64,000 nucleotides of DNA from Triticum aestivum (taxonomy: Eukaryota; Streptophyta; Magnoliopsida; Poales; Poaceae). Made by a program: the position numbers and the translations under genes. The DNA is taken from positions 847,235,318-847,299,317 of the forward strand of contig NC_057801.1 in the NCBI RefSeq assembly GCF_018294505.1, given 5' to 3'. The stretch's first letter is position 1. Each line of letters begins with the position of its first letter. Shown here in pieces: positions 48,087 to 61,069 of this stretch. The notes under the pieces are model-generated. The model saw only the letters and a program-made list of their open reading frames with translations. It was not told the DNA's origin and did no database searches.

Positions 48087-49709
48087 TGATGCGTCTTCAA
48101 CGTATCTTTAATTTTTAATTATTCCATGCAATTACATTATCTGTTTTGGATATTTAATTAATATGCATTATTATGCTATTTTATATTGTTTTTGGGACTA
48201 ACCTATTAACCGAGAGCTCAGTGCCAGTTTTTGTTTTTTTTGCCTATTTTAGAGTTTCGCAGAAAAAGAATACCAAACGGAGTCCAAACGGAATGGAACT
48301 TTCGCAATGATCTTTCTTGGACCAGAAGCAAACCAGAAGACTTGGAGATGAAGTCGGAGACGCAACAAGGCGGCTACGAGGGTCGAGGGTGTGCCAAGGG
48401 GGGTAGGGCACGCCCCCTACCTCGTGGCCCCATTGAGGTCTCCTGACCTAGCTCCTTCGCGTATATATACTCTTATACCCTGAAAACATTCAGCGGAGCA
48501 ACGAAACCACTTTTCCACTGCCGCAACCTTCTGTGCCCGTGAGATCCCATCTAGAGACCTTTTCCGGCGTCCTGCCAGAGGGGGATTCGATCATGGAGGG
48601 CTTCTACACCAACACCATTGCCTCTCCGATGATGTGTGAGTAGTTTACTTCAGACCTACGGGTCCATGGCTAGTAGCTAGATGGCTTTTTCTTTTTCTTT
48701 GATTCTCAATACCATACTCTCCTCGATATTCTTGGAGATCTATTCGATGTAATATTCTTTTGCGGTGTGTCTACCAAGTTCCGATGAATTGTGGATTTAT
48801 AATTGGATTATCTATGAATATTATTTGATTCTTCTCTGAATTCTTATATGCATGATTTGATATCTTTGCAAGTCTCTTCGAATTATCGGTTTAGTTTGGC
48901 CTACTAGATTAGTTTTTGTTGCAATGGGAGAAGTGCTTAGTTTTGGGTTCAATCTTGTGGTGTCCTTTCCCAGTGACAGTAGGGGCAGCAAGGTACGTAT
49001 TGTATTGTTGCCATTGAGGATAAAAAGATGGGGTTTTTATCATATTCCTTGAGTTAATTCCTCTACATCATGCCATCTTACTTAATGCGTTACTCCGTTC
49101 TTTATGAACTTAATACTCTAGATGCATGCTGGATAGCGGTCGATGTGTGGAGTAATAGTAGTAGATGCAGAATCGTTTAGGTCTACTTGACACGGACGTG
49201 ATGTCTATGTTCATGATCATTTCCTTAGATATCATCATAACTTTGCACTTTTCTATCAATTGCTCGGTAGTAATTTGTTCACCCACCGTAATATTTGCTA
49301 TCTTGAGTGAAGCCACTAGTGAAACCAATGGCATCCGGGTCTCTTTTCCATTATATTGAATCTCTTTTTCATCATATAAGTTCTATTTTCCATCTTGCTA
49401 GTTTTTGATCTACTATTTTGCAATCTTTTACTTTCCGATCTATAAACCAAAAATACCAAAAATATTTACTTTACCATTTATCTATCGCTATTAGATCTCA
49501 CTTTTGCAAGTAACTGTGAAGGGAATGACAACCCTTTATCGCGTTGGGTGCAAGTTGTTGATTGTTTGTGCAGGTATTCGGTGACTTGTGCGTTGTCTCC
49601 TACTAGATTGATATCTTGGTTCTCAAAACCAAGGGAAATACTTACTCTACTTTGCTGCATCACCCTTCCCTCTTCAAGGAAAAAACCAACGCAATCTCAA
49701 GAGGTAGCA
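48087..49709 (+). mobile_element. Solo LTR, second copy in unit 2
   Basis: 1623 bases, same ends and flanks as 20052-21674. TATA-like box at 48462-48469. Confidence 0.75.
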
Positions 49710-50592
49710 CTCTTTTCCTTATAAACTTTGCTGAGGGTCCATACGATTCTTAGTCGAGCTGCATCTTGCTCTGGATTGTCCAAAACCGCTTGGTCAAGTG
49801 CTTTGATCTCATGATCACTTAATACTATGCATCGCTGTCCTCAAAGTTTGGATCCGGCGTGCCTGCGATATAGGTTGTACCACTGTGCCGGGGATGGTGG
49901 GAGGCTATCTATTAACTCACCCATCTCCTCGTCGGGGTCTTTTTACTGCTTGGTCCCCTCGAGGATGTTAGTGAGCTCTTCCACAGTGGCAATCAAGTGG
50001 TGGTGGGTGGGTCGAAAATTTTAGCCTGATGCTCCTGGGCCCGACATGATGCCACGCCTTGGAGAACAAGCCCACAGCGTGAATGTGTGGCATACTCTCA
50101 GATTGCTAAATTTGACAATCTAGCCTGGAGCATAGTTCGAGTAGGCTGATGTGGCCGACCGAGTTGGCAACATATACACATCATGGTACCAAAGAGGAAG
50201 AGCTGACCTCGCATGTAGATCATGCCAGCGTCCACTAGAGATCCTGTATGATGTTTGAGTTCACCACGCGTGACTTTCATGGGCCATTACTTTCAGAGCT
50301 AATTCCGGTAGATCCCTCGATATGGTATCCCCGCAAGATGAGTAGATCATAACAGAAAGGAGACATGATTTAGATTTGTTTAGGCTCTCAGTACAAGGTA
50401 AAATCTTACTCCTTCTCGTGTATATTGGGATAGGGGTGTACAAAGTACATATATTATAAGAGATTGAACTCGTGTATTGACTAGTTCAGCCATGGCTTAT
50501 ATGAGATACCATGCCCTCAATCTAGTCGGCTATGTCGGTGGAGGCTTCCAGTCTTTCTTGTATAGGGCCCATGGGTCGACATGATGGCCTAG
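49710..50592. mobile_element. Unassigned TE relic, second copy in unit 2
   Basis: Duplicate of 21675-22557. No gene is recognised. Confidence 0.4.
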
Positions 50593-50955
50593 CACTAGTA
50601 GAAAAGGCCCATTTGTCCCGGTTCATAAGGCCCATTTGTCCTGGTTCCCGGACCGGGACTAAAGGGTCGGTACTAAAGGCCCCCTCCCTCTTTAGTCCCG
50701 GTTGTGTTACGAACCGGGACTAAAGGCCCTCCACGTGTCCGCTCTCTGGAGCTCCACCTTTAGTCCCGGTTGGTAACACCAACCATCAACCGGGACTAAA
50801 GGATTTTTTTTTTAAATTTTGTTTTTCTGATTTTTTTGAATTTTTTCTTATTTTCAAATTTCTGAATTATTTGACAATTCATTCTCTAATCACCCCTCAT
50901 CACTGCTCAATTATAAACCACTCATTCCAAATCATCTAACTTCTCGGTCGGTCAC
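50593..50955 (+). mobile_element. CACTA transposon terminus and subterminal repeats, unit 2
   Basis: Uninterrupted version of the end at 22558. gtcccggtt motifs in both orientations occur up to about 50805, then T-rich sequence. It is broken by the nested retrotransposon at 50956. Confidence 0.8.
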
Positions 50956-52380
50956 TGATAACCCACAAGTGTAGGGGATCGCAACAGCTTTCGAGGGTAA
51001 AGTATTCAACCCAAATTTATTGATTCGACACAAGGGGAGCCAAAGAATATTCTTGAGTATTGGCAGTTGAGTTGTAAATTCAACCACACCTGGATAACTT
51101 AGTATCTGCAGCAAGGTATTTAGTAGCAAAGTAGTATGATAGTAGTGGTAACGGTGGTAAAAGGTAAAGATAGTAATAGCAATATTTTTGGTGTTTTGTA
51201 ATGATTGCAACAGTAGCAACGAAAAAGTAAATAAGCGAAGCACAGTATATGAAAAGCTCGTAGGCAATGGATCCGTGATGGATAATTATGCCGGATGCGA
51301 TTCCTCATGTAATAGCTATAACATAGGGTGACACAGAACTAGCTCCAATTCATCAATGTAATGTAGGCATGTATTTCGTAAATAGTCATACATGCTTATG
51401 AAAAAGAACTTGCATGACATCTTTTGTCCTACCCTCCCGTGGCAGTGGGGTCCTAGTGGAAACTAAGGGATATTAAGGCCTCCTTTTAATAGAGAACCGG
51501 ACCAAAGCATTAACACATAGTGAATACATGAACTCCTCAAACTACGGTCATCACCGAGAAGTATCCCGATTATTGTCACTTCGGGTTTGTCGGATCATAA
51601 CACATAATAGGTGACTATAGACTTGCAAGATAGGATCAAGAACACACATATATTCATGAAAACATAATAGGTTTAGATCTGAAATCATGGCACTCGGGCC
51701 CTAGTGACTAGCATTAAGCATAGCAAAGTCATAGCAACATCAATCTCAGAACATAGTGGATACTAGGGATCAAACCCTAACAGAACTAACTTGATTACAT
51801 GATAAATCTCATCCAATCCGTCACCGTCCAGCAAGCCTATGATGGAATTACTCACGCACGGCGGTGAGCATCATGAAATTGGTGATGGAGGATGGTTGAT
51901 GATGATGACGGCGACGAATCCCCCTCTCCGGAGCCCCGAATGGACTCCAGATCAGCCCTTCCGAGAGAGATTAGGTCTTGGCGGCGGCTCCGTGTCGTAA
52001 AACGCAATGAAACTTTCTCTCTGATTTTTTTCTCCGCGAGACAGAATATATGGAGTTGGAGTTGTGGTCGGCGGAGCCTCAGGGGGCCCATGAGATAGGG
52101 GGTGCGCCCTATAGGGGGGGGGGCGCCCCCCTGTCTCGTGGATAGGGTGTGGGCCCCCTGGTGTATTTTTGTCGCCCAGAAATTCTTATTAATTCCAAAA
52201 AGTGCCTCCGTGGATTTCCAGGACATTCCGAGAACTTCTCTTTTCTACACATAAAACCACATCATGGCAGTTCTGCTGAAAACAGCGTCAGTCCGGGTTA
52301 GTTTCATTCAAATCATGCAAGTTAGAGTCCAAAACAAGGGCAAAAGTGTTTGGAAAAGTAGATACATTGGAGACGTATCA
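50956..52380 (-). repeat. 3' LTR of the Athila-type element, unit 2
   Basis: 1425 bases. Closest to 22919-24341, not to the other LTR of its own element, as expected for a duplicated insertion. Confidence 0.92.
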
Positions 52381-52394
52381 ACTCCCCCAAGCTT

Positions 52395-54408
52395 AAACCT
52401 TTGCTTGTCCTCAAGCAATTCAGTTGATAAACTGAAAGTGATAAAGAAAAACTTTTACAAACTCTATTTGCTCTTGTTGTTGTAAACATGCAAAGCCATC
52501 ATTCAGGTTTCAACAATATTATAAACTAACCATACTCACAATAACACTTAGGTCTCACAATTACTCATATCAATAACATAATCAGCTAGCGAGCCATAAT
52601 AATAAAACTCGGATGGCAACACTTTCTCAAAACAATCATAACATGATATAACAAAATGGTATCTCGCTAGCCCTTTCTAAGACCGCAAAACATAAATGCA
52701 GAGAACCTTTAAAGATCAAGGACTGACTAAACATTGTAATTCATGGTAAAAGAGATCCAGTCAAGTCATACTCAATATAAATCAATAATAGTGAACGCAA
52801 ATGACAGTGTGCTCTCCAGCGGGTGCTTTTTAATAAGAAGGTGATGACTCAACATAAAAATAAATAGATAGGCCCTTCGCAGAGGGAAGCAGAGATTTGT
52901 AGAGGTGCCAGAGCTCGAATTTTAAAACAGAGATTGAATAACATTTTGAGCGGCATACTTTCGCTGTCAACACAACAACTATGGGATGGATGTATCTTCC
53001 ATACTACATGCATTATAGGCAGTTCCCACGCAGAATGATAAAAGTTTATACTCCCCAACCACCAATAGGCATCAATCCATGGCTTGCTCAAAACAACGAG
53101 TGCCTCCAACTAACAACAGCCCTGGGGGAGTTTTGTTTAATTATTTTGATTTGCTTTGATATTTTTGGATCATGGGACTGGGCATCCCGGTTACCGGCCC
53201 TTTCTCGTGCATGAGGAGCGGAGTCCACTCCTCTGAGAATAACCCACCTAGCATGGAAGATATAGGCAGCCCTAGTGGAAACATGAGCGGCTAGAGCATA
53301 CAAAACAGAATTTTATTTGAAGGTTTAGAGTTTGGCACATACAAATTTACTTGGAACGGCAGGTAAATACCGCATATAGGAAGGTATGGTGGACTCATAT
53401 CAAACAACTTTGGGGTTTTAAGGAGTTTGGATGCACAAGCAATATTCCCGCTTAGTACAGGTGAAGGCTAGCAAAAGACTGGGAAGCGACCAACTGAGAG
53501 AGCGACAACAGTCATAAACATGCATTAAAACTAATTCACACCGAGTACAAACATGAGTAGGATATAATCCACCATGAACATAAATATCGTGAAGGCTATG
53601 TTGATTTTGTTTCAACTACATGTGTGAACATGTGCCAAGTCGAGTCACTCAATTCATTCAAAGGAGGATACCATCCCATCATACCACATCATAATCATTC
53701 TAATAGCATGTTGGCATGCAAGGTAAACCATTATAACTCAAAGCTAATCAAGCATGACACAAACAACTAATAATCTTTAAATGTCATTGCAAATATGTTT
53801 ACTTCATAATAAGCTGAATCAGGAACAATGAACTCATCATATTTACAAAACAAGAGAGGCCGAGTTCATACCAGCTTTTCTCATCTCAATAAGTCCATCA
53901 TATATCATCATTATTGCCTTTCACTTGCACGACCGAACGATGTGTATAATAATAAGAGTGTACGTGCATTGGACTAAGCTGGAATCTGCAAGCATTCAAC
54001 TCAAAAGAGAAAACAAGTAATATGGGCTCTAAATTAAATAAATAATCATGCATATGAGAGCCACTAAACATTTTCAATATGGTCTTCTCGACCCCCAAAG
54101 GAAAGAAAAGAAAATAAAGCTATTTACATGGGAAAGCTCCCAACAAGTAAAAGAAGAACGAGAGAATATTTTTGGGGTTTCATTTTAATTCTACTACAAG
54201 CATGGAAATTAAGCTAACTATTTTTTTTGGTTTTTCTCAAGGTTTATCAAACACACAAGAAGAAAACTAGAAAAAGAAATTTAAACTAACATGGATAATA
54301 CAATGAAAGAGTATGAACACTGACAACTAGTGTGTGAACATGAATGTAAAGTCGGAGAGAAATATGTACTCCCCCAAGCTTAGGCTTTTGGCCTAAGTTG
54401 GTCTAATA
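52395..54408. other. Non-coding 3' region of the Athila-type element, unit 2
   Basis: Counterpart of 24356-26368. No supported gene. Confidence 0.6.
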
Positions 54409-55202
54409 CTAGGGACCGCCTGGCTGATATCCATAAGTGAAACCGGGGTCGTACTGAGATGCAGCGGCAACTGCCTCCTGAGCTGCAGCGTGTTGGCGAG
54501 CTGCCTCCGCTCTCCTCTCGTGTTCAGCTGCTTCCTCCTTGGCGACAACATATCTTCGTTTTGCTTGATAATCAAAAAGGTAGGGAGCAGGAAGAGTAAC
54601 ATGGACGATGTTGCGTCTGTCATAGGTTAGTCGATATTGGAGGAATTGTTCATTCCTCCCAAGAAATTGATGACTGACCATAGCTTCATAATCCAAATAA
54701 ATAGGAGGTATTATCATATCTCCCACTCGTGGGGCTATACCAAGATAATTAGCCACACGGGTTGCATAAATTCCTCCAAATAAATTTCCCTTTCTACTAT
54801 TACTCTGCAACCTACGTGCAACTATTGCCCCCAAGTTATAACCTTTAAAACCTAACACATCACTCTTGAGGATACTCAGATCAGGGACACACATGTGACA
54901 TGCTTCATCCTTACCATTAATACATCTATCGATGAAGAGAGCAAAATAATGTATAGCAGGAAAGTGAATGCTCCTTATGGTAGCTTGTGCTATGTCCCTA
55001 GATCTCCCACAGTAATACTAGCAAGGAAATCTCTAAATTCAGATTTGTGAGGATCATTAATATTACCCCACTGCGGGAGTTTGCAAGCAGTTGTAAAATC
55101 CTCTAAATCCATGGTATAAGATGTATCATAAATATCAAATATGACACTAGGAGAGTTACGCGTACAGTTATATTTAAACCTCTGCACAAAGTAATCAGTC
55201 AA
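54409..55202 (-). pseudogene. ATHILA ORF1-like protein with an extra frameshift (unit 2)
   Basis: Same gene as 26369-27163 but split. A one-base deletion at about 55003 (gatctcccac where unit 1 has gattctccca) ends the upstream frame shortly after FRDFLASITVG. The rest is open only from about 54894. The shared upstream breaks (frame change near 55217 and an in-frame TGA at about 55295) are also present. Because the deletion is missing from unit 1, it happened after the duplication. Confidence 0.7.
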
Positions 55203-55430
55203 TTGATAGTACTGGGGAAGTCCTCCAGCTCAGCATTACGCACATATGCGTCAAATTCCTCCTTGAAGCCTGCTTTGACCATAAAATCATCAGATCACCA
55301 CTCGCAAGCTTGTACATCCGCGTTCCTCAGCAATTCAACATCTTGCTCACGTATAGCAATCCTGGGCCCTTTCTTCACCAAGGAACCACCTTGGTACATT
55401 CTCCTAAGCATATTTCTTTTTCTGAAATAA

Positions 55431-56177
55431 TTCTGAAATTTTAGTAACTTCAAAATAAAAGTGAATAAAACATAACAAGAATGGTAGCAACTACTCCTAC
55501 AAGTGCCTAGAGCCTACATCATGCATTAGAATTACTTGGAACCCCATAAATTTAACATGCAAGCTCAAGAACAGGGTCACCAAGGCAGCAAGGATTTGCA
55601 ATGAATAAAGCACTAGAACAAAAACTAATTGGACCAATGGAGGAGTCACATACCAAGCAACAATCTCCCAAAGCAGTTTTGTGAATGGAGCTTTGAGCAA
55701 GGAGATCGAAAATCGCAGCAAAACGAGCTAAAACTCGTGCTTGAGCTGGATGGGGATTCTTTTTGGGTAGAAGATGGAGTGTGTGGGTGCTGGCATAAGT
55801 GGAGAGGGGCTACCAGGGGCCCACGAGACAGGGGGGGCCTCCACTCTCGTGGCCTGGTGCTTGCCCCTCCTGCAGTGTTTTCAGTGCCTAAAATCCTCAA
55901 ATAATCCATAAAAATCATACTAAATTTGCAGGGCATTTGGGGCACTTTTATTTTCGGACTATTTTTTATTGCACGAATAATTCGGAAAACAGATGGATAA
56001 TACTATTTTGCTTTATTTAATCTAAATAACAGAAAGTAAAAAGAGGGTACATAAGGTTGTGCCTTCTAGTTTCATCCATCTCATGATCATCAAAATGAAT
56101 CCACTAACAAGGTTGATCAAGTCTTGTTAACAAACTCATTCCGAATAACACGGAACCGCAGAAATTTCGAAGTGACA
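55431..56177. other. Spacer where pol would be expected, unit 2
   Basis: Counterpart of 27392-28139. No RT or integrase motif. Confidence 0.5.
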
Positions 56178-56465
56178 CTAAGTTACCTCAATGGGGATAT
56201 GAAAATCCCCAACAATAAAAATATCATACTTTTTCTTGACAGTAGGGAGAGGAAATTCAAAACCTCCAATAATAATTGATGGAATTTTCTCAATAGTATT
56301 TATGCTATGAACTTGAGATTGTTTCCTCGGAAAGTGTACCGTATGCTCATGACCATTAACATGAAAAGTGACATTGCCTTTGTTGCAATCAATAACAGCT
56401 CCTGCAGTATTTAAAAAGGGTCTACCAAGAATAATAGACATACTATCGTCCTCGGGAAATATCAA
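56178..56465 (-). pseudogene. Out-of-frame end of the protease region, unit 2
   Basis: Carries the same SIILGRPFLNTAGAVID block and the same one-base shift as 28140-28427. Differs by two residues near the end (DIFIVGDFHIPIEVT). Confidence 0.75.
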
Positions 56466-58656
56466 GAATAACGAAGTCTGTTAAGATAGTAACGTTCGCA
56501 ACAACAACTGGCACGTCCTCACAGATGCCGATAGGTATAGCGGTTGATTTGTCAGCCATTTGCAAAGATATCTCAGTAGGTGTCAACTTACTTAATTCAA
56601 GTCTACGGTACAAGGAAAGAGGCATAACACTAACACCGGCTCCTAAATCACATAAAGGAGTTTTAACATAATTTCTTTTAATAGAGCAAGGTATAGTGGG
56701 TACTCCGGGATCACCAAGTTTCTTAGGTATTCCACCCTTAAAGGTATAGTTGGCAAGCATGGTGAAAATCTCAGTTTCAGGTATTTTCCTCTTATTAGTG
56801 ATGATATCTTTCATATATTTAGCATAATGGTTTGTTTTAAGCATATCAGTTAAGCGCATGCGTAAGAAAATAGGTCTAATCATTTCAGCAAGACGCTCAA
56901 AGTCCTCATCATCCTTTGTCTTGGATGGTTTAGGAGGAAAGGGCATGGGTTTCTGAACCCATGGTTCTCTTTCCCTACCATGCTTCCTAGCAACAAAATC
57001 TCTCTTATCATAACGTTGGTTTCTTGATTGTGGGTTATCAAGACCAATAGCAGGTTCAATTTCTATATCATTGTTATTACTAGGTTGAGCATCTACATGA
57101 ACATCATTATTAGCATTATCATCAGGTTCATGTTCATCTCCGGATTGTGTTTCAGCATCAGAGATAGAAGTGTTATTAGGATTCTCAGGTATTTCTACAT
57201 TAGGTTCACTAGAAGTTTGTAAAGTCCTATCATTCTTCTTTTTCTTCTTCTTAGAAGAACTAGGAGCATCTAGATTATTATTCTGAGAATCTTGTTCAGT
57301 TCTTTTAGAGTGGCCTTCGGGATACAAAGGTTCCTGAGTCATTCTACCAGTTCTAGTAGCCACTCTAACTGCAAAGTCATTTTTATTATTTAATTCAGCA
57401 AGCAATTCATTCTGAGCCTTAAGTACTTGTTCAGCTTGAGTAGCAATCATGGAAGCAAGTTTACTAGTGAGTTTAAGTTCACTTTTAACTCTAGCTACAT
57501 AATCATTCAAGCGTAATATCGTATAAGCATTATTCTTCAATTGTCTACCAACATAATCATTGAAATTTGCTTTTCTATTCATGAAATCATCAAATTCATC
57601 TAAGCAAGGGCTATGAAATTTAGTGGATGGGATTTCATCTTTATCATATCTATAGAGAGAATTTACCTTTACTACCCGTGTCGGGTTATCAAGACAATGT
57701 GGTTCTTCAACATGCGGTATATTAAGACCATGTATTTCTTCAATAGGTGGTAAATTCTTAACATCTTCAGCTTTAATACCTTTTTCTTTCATTGATTTCT
57801 TTGCCTCTTGCATATCTTCAGGACTGAGAAATAGAACACCTCTCTTCTTTGGAGTGGGTTTAGGAATAGGCTCAGGAGTTGGCTCAATTGGTTCAGGAAT
57901 TTCCTCAGGAATTGGCTCAGGGAGAGTCCAATTATTTTCATTAGTCAACATATTATTCAATAGTAACTCAGGTTCATCGACCGTTCTTTCCCTGAAAACA
58001 CAACCAACACAACTATCTAAGTAGTCCTTGGAAGCATCGGTTAGTCCGTTATAGAAGATATCAAGTATTTCATTTTTCTTGAGAGGATGATCAGGCAAAG
58101 CATTAAGTAATCGGAGAAGCCTCCCCCAAGCTTGTGGGAGACTCTCTTCTTTGATTTGCACAAAATTATATATTTCCCGCAAGGCAGCTTGTTTCTTATG
58201 AGCAGGGAAATATTTAGCAGAGAAGTAATAAATCATATCCTGGGGACTACGCACACAACCAGGAGAAAGAGAATTATACCAAGTTTTAGCATCACCCTTT
58301 AATGAGAACAGAAATATCTTAAGGATATAAAAATAGCGAGACTTTTCATCATGAGTAAACAGGGTAGCTATATCATTCAACTTGGTAAGATGTGCCACAA
58401 CAGTTTCAGATTCAAGGCCATAAAAAGGATCAGATTCAACTAGAGTAATAATCTCAGGATCAATAGAGAATTCATAATCCTTATCAGTAACACAGATAGG
58501 TGAAGTAGCAAAAGCAGGGTCAGGTTTCATTCTAGCATTAAGAGACTGCTGCTTCCATTTAGCTAATAATCTCTTAAGATCATATCTATCTTTGCAGGCA
58601 AAAATAGCTTCAGCAGCTTCTTTATTCATAACATAACCCTCAGGAACAACAGGCAA
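56443..58656 (-). CDS. gag-pro: Gag-protease polyprotein of the Athila-type element (unit 2)
   Basis: 737 codons from TTG, the same length as 28405-30618, with only about a dozen amino-acid differences (for example V to I near residue 96, A to V near 217, and changes near 398, 430-440, 653 and 694). It retains the Retrotrans_gag core, the proline-rich hinge and the CDLGAGVSVMP protease motif. The frame being open in both duplicates reflects their youth and is not evidence of selection. Confidence 0.85.
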   Translation of the reverse strand: MPVVPEGYVMNKEAAEAIFACKDRYDLKRLLAKWKQQSLNARMKPDPAFATSPICVTDKDYEFSIDPEIITLVESDPFYGLESETVVAHLTKLNDIATLFTHDEKSRYFYILKIFLFSLKGDAKTWYNSLSPGCVRSPQDMIYYFSAKYFPAHKKQAALREIYNFVQIKEESLPQAWGRLLRLLNALPDHPLKKNEILDIFYNGLTDASKDYLDSCVGCVFRERTVDEPELLLNNMLTNENNWTLPEPIPEEIPEPIEPTPEPIPKPTPKKRGVLFLSPEDMQEAKKSMKEKGIKAEDVKNLPPIEEIHGLNIPHVEEPHCLDNPTRVVKVNSLYRYDKDEIPSTKFHSPCLDEFDDFMNRKANFNDYVGRQLKNNAYTILRLNDYVARVKSELKLTSKLASMIATQAEQVLKAQNELLAELNNKNDFAVRVATRTGRMTQEPLYPEGHSKRTEQDSQNNNLDAPSSSKKKKKKNDRTLQTSSEPNVEIPENPNNTSISDAETQSGDEHEPDDNANNDVHVDAQPSNNNDIEIEPAIGLDNPQSRNQRYDKRDFVARKHGREREPWVQKPMPFPPKPSKTKDDEDFERLAEMIRPIFLRMRLTDMLKTNHYAKYMKDIITNKRKIPETEIFTMLANYTFKGGIPKKLGDPGVPTIPCSIKRNYVKTPLCDLGAGVSVMPLSLYRRLELSKLTPTEISLQMADKSTAIPIGICEDVPVVVANVTILTDFVILDISRGR

Positions 58657-58708
58657 TACATAATCATTTGGAGAATTTTCATCATCACTATCATCAATAA
58701 TAGCATCT

Positions 58709-58987
58709 TCAATATTTTAATTCCCCCCTAACTCTAGCAAGTTGTTCATCAAGAAGTTCACCTAATGGCAAAGTAGTATCACGCATAGAAGTAGTTTCAT
58801 CATGCATAGCAGAAGTGGCATCATCAATAACATGCGACATATCAGAATTCATAGCAGTAGCAGGTTTGGGTGTCGCAAGCTTATTCATAACAGAAGGAGA
58901 ATCTAGTGCAGAGCTAGATGGCAGTTCCTTACCTCCCCTCGTAGTTGAGGGCAAAATCTTGGTTTTAGCGTCTTTCAAGTTCTTCAT
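58709..58987 (-). pseudogene. Gag N-terminal piece, unit 2
   Basis: Counterpart of 30671-30949, with one visible residue change (SSSALDSPS for SSSTLDSPS). Separated from the main gag by the same break. Confidence 0.65.
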
Positions 58988-59036
58988 AGTGATCAACAGA
59001 TATAAATCCCAAGTGACTCAGAGAATAGAGCTATGC

Positions 59037-59054
59037 TCCCCGGCAACGGCGCCA
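59037..59054 (-). other. Primer binding site, tRNA-Asp type (unit 2)
   Basis: Same 18-base site as 30999-31016, next to the 5' LTR at 59066. Confidence 0.92.
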
Positions 59055-59065
59055 GAAATTAGTCT

Positions 59066-60485
59066 TGATAACCCACAAGTGTAGGGGATCGCAACAGCTT
59101 TCGAGGGTAAATTATTCAACCCAAATTTATTGATTCGACACAAGGGGAGCCAAAGAGTATTATTGAGTATTAGCAGTTGAGTTGTCAATTCAACCACACC
59201 TGGATAACTTAGTATCTGCAGCAAGGTATTTAGTAGCAAAGTAGTATGATAGTAGTGGTAACAGTGGTAAAAGGTAAAGATAGTAATAGCAATATTTTTG
59301 GTGTTTTGTAATGATTGTAACATTAGCAACGGAAAAGTAAATAAGCGAAGCACAGTATATGAAAAGCTCGTAGGCAATGGATCAGTGATGGATAATTATG
59401 CCGGATGCGATTCCTCATGTAATAGCTATAACATAGGGTGACACAGAACTAGCTCCAATTCATCAATGTAATGTAGGCATGTATTCCGTAAATAGTCATA
59501 CGTGCTTATGGAAAAGAACTTGCATGACATCTTTTGTCCTACCCTCCCGTGGCAGCGGGGTCCTAGTGGAAACTAAGGGATATTAAGGGCTCCTTTTAAT
59601 AGAGAACCGGACCAAATCATTAACACATAGTGAATACATGAACTCCTCAAACTACGGTCATCACCGAGAAGTATCCCGGTTATTGTCACTTCGGGTTTGT
59701 CGGATCATAACACATAATAGGTGACTATAGACTTGCAAGATAGGATCAAGAACACACATATATTCATGAAAACATAATAGGTTCAGATCTGAAATCATGG
59801 CACTCGGGCCCTAGTGACAAGCATTAAGCATAGCAAAGTCATAGCAACATCAATCTCAGAACATAGTGGATACTAGGGATCAAACCCTAACAGAACTAAC
59901 TTGATTACATGATAAATCTCATCCAACCCATCACCGTCCAGCGAGCCTACGATGGAATTACTCACGCACGGCGGTGAGCATCAAGAGATTGGTGATGGAG
60001 GATGGTTGATGATGACGACGGCGACGAATCCCCCTCTCCGGAGCCCCGAACGGACTCCAGATCAGCCCTTCCGAGAGAGATTCGGGCTTGGCGGCGGCTC
60101 CGTGTCGTAAAACGCGATGAAACTTTCTCTCTATTTTTTTTCTCCGCGAGACGGAATATATGGAGTTGGAGTTGAGGTCGGCGGAGCCTCAGGGGGCCCA
60201 CGAAATAAGGGGGCGCGCCCTATAGGGGGGCGCCCCCTGTCTCGTGGACATGGTGTGGGCCCCCGGGTGTATTTCTTTCGCCCAGAAATTCTTATTAATT
60301 CCAAAAGTGCCTCCGTGGATTTCCAGGACATTCCGATAACTTTTCTTTTCTACACATAAAACAACATCATGGCAGTTCTGCTGAAAACAGAATCAGTCCG
60401 GGTTAGTTTCATTCAAATCATGCAAGTTAGAGTCCAAAACAAGGGCATAAGTGTTTGGAAAAGTAGATACATTGGAGACGTATCA
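59066..60485 (-). repeat. 5' LTR of the Athila-type element, unit 2
   Basis: 1420 bases, followed by GTCAC. Near-identical to 31028-32447. Confidence 0.92.
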
Positions 60486-61069
60486 GTCACCCATCCTCTC
60501 ACTACTCCAGTCTGAACACGCTTAACTTTCGAGTTCTATTCCCCCTAGTTTCCAAGTCCGCACTTGTTGTTTTCCTGACAATACTAAGCTGTCAATCCCA
60601 TTAACCCTTAGGAGTTAAACTTGAGCATTAAGCACCATTTGAGTTTGAAACTATTATTCTAAAAAATAATAATTATTTAGTAACACCAGTATTTCTTAAA
60701 TCAGTAGTTTGACCACAGTTTGACCATACTTTGAGCACAATTTAACCAGATTTGACAATAGTTTGACCACAATTTGACCAAAAGTAAAAAAAACTAAAAA
60801 CAATTATTTATTAGCACTAATATTTCTTGAATAAGTAGTTTGACCAGATTTAACAAAAAGTCAAAAAAACTAAAATTTGAGCATATCTTTTTTTCCTTTC
60901 AGAATTTGAGGATTCTAAAAATTTGACCTGATTTTTTTTGATATATTATGCGTTTTTTCGACATCGTATGCAAAAGATATGTCCGTTTTACTTTTTCATA
61001 ACACTTGTTTGCAAACATGTCCAAATTTAAGTTTTTTAATTTTCCTAACTAGTAGATGTACTAACATAA
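60486..61069 (+). mobile_element. Continuation of the CACTA-like element next to MON1 (unit 2)
   Basis: Counterpart of 32448-33029, with the same tttgacc motif cluster (60705-60785). It meets MON1 exon 11 at the same base as in unit 1. Confidence 0.6.

Larger units (their letters stand above)
41483..50737. repeat. Second, full-length copy of the internal tandem duplication
   Basis: Starts in MON1 beside exon 4 and ends inside the CACTA subterminal repeats. Contains MON1 exons 1-4, the MON1 5' flank, two gag relics, the copia-type fragment, the solo LTR and the CACTA end. Confidence 0.85.
50956..60485 (-). mobile_element. Athila-lineage Ty3/gypsy element, unit 2 copy
   Basis: Same insertion as 22919-32447: identical position in the CACTA DNA and identical target duplication GTCAC (50951-50955 and 60486-60490). 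LTRs at 50956-52380 and 59066-60485, polypurine tract 52381-52394, primer site 59037-59054. It arose by segmental duplication, not by a second insertion. Confidence 0.93.
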
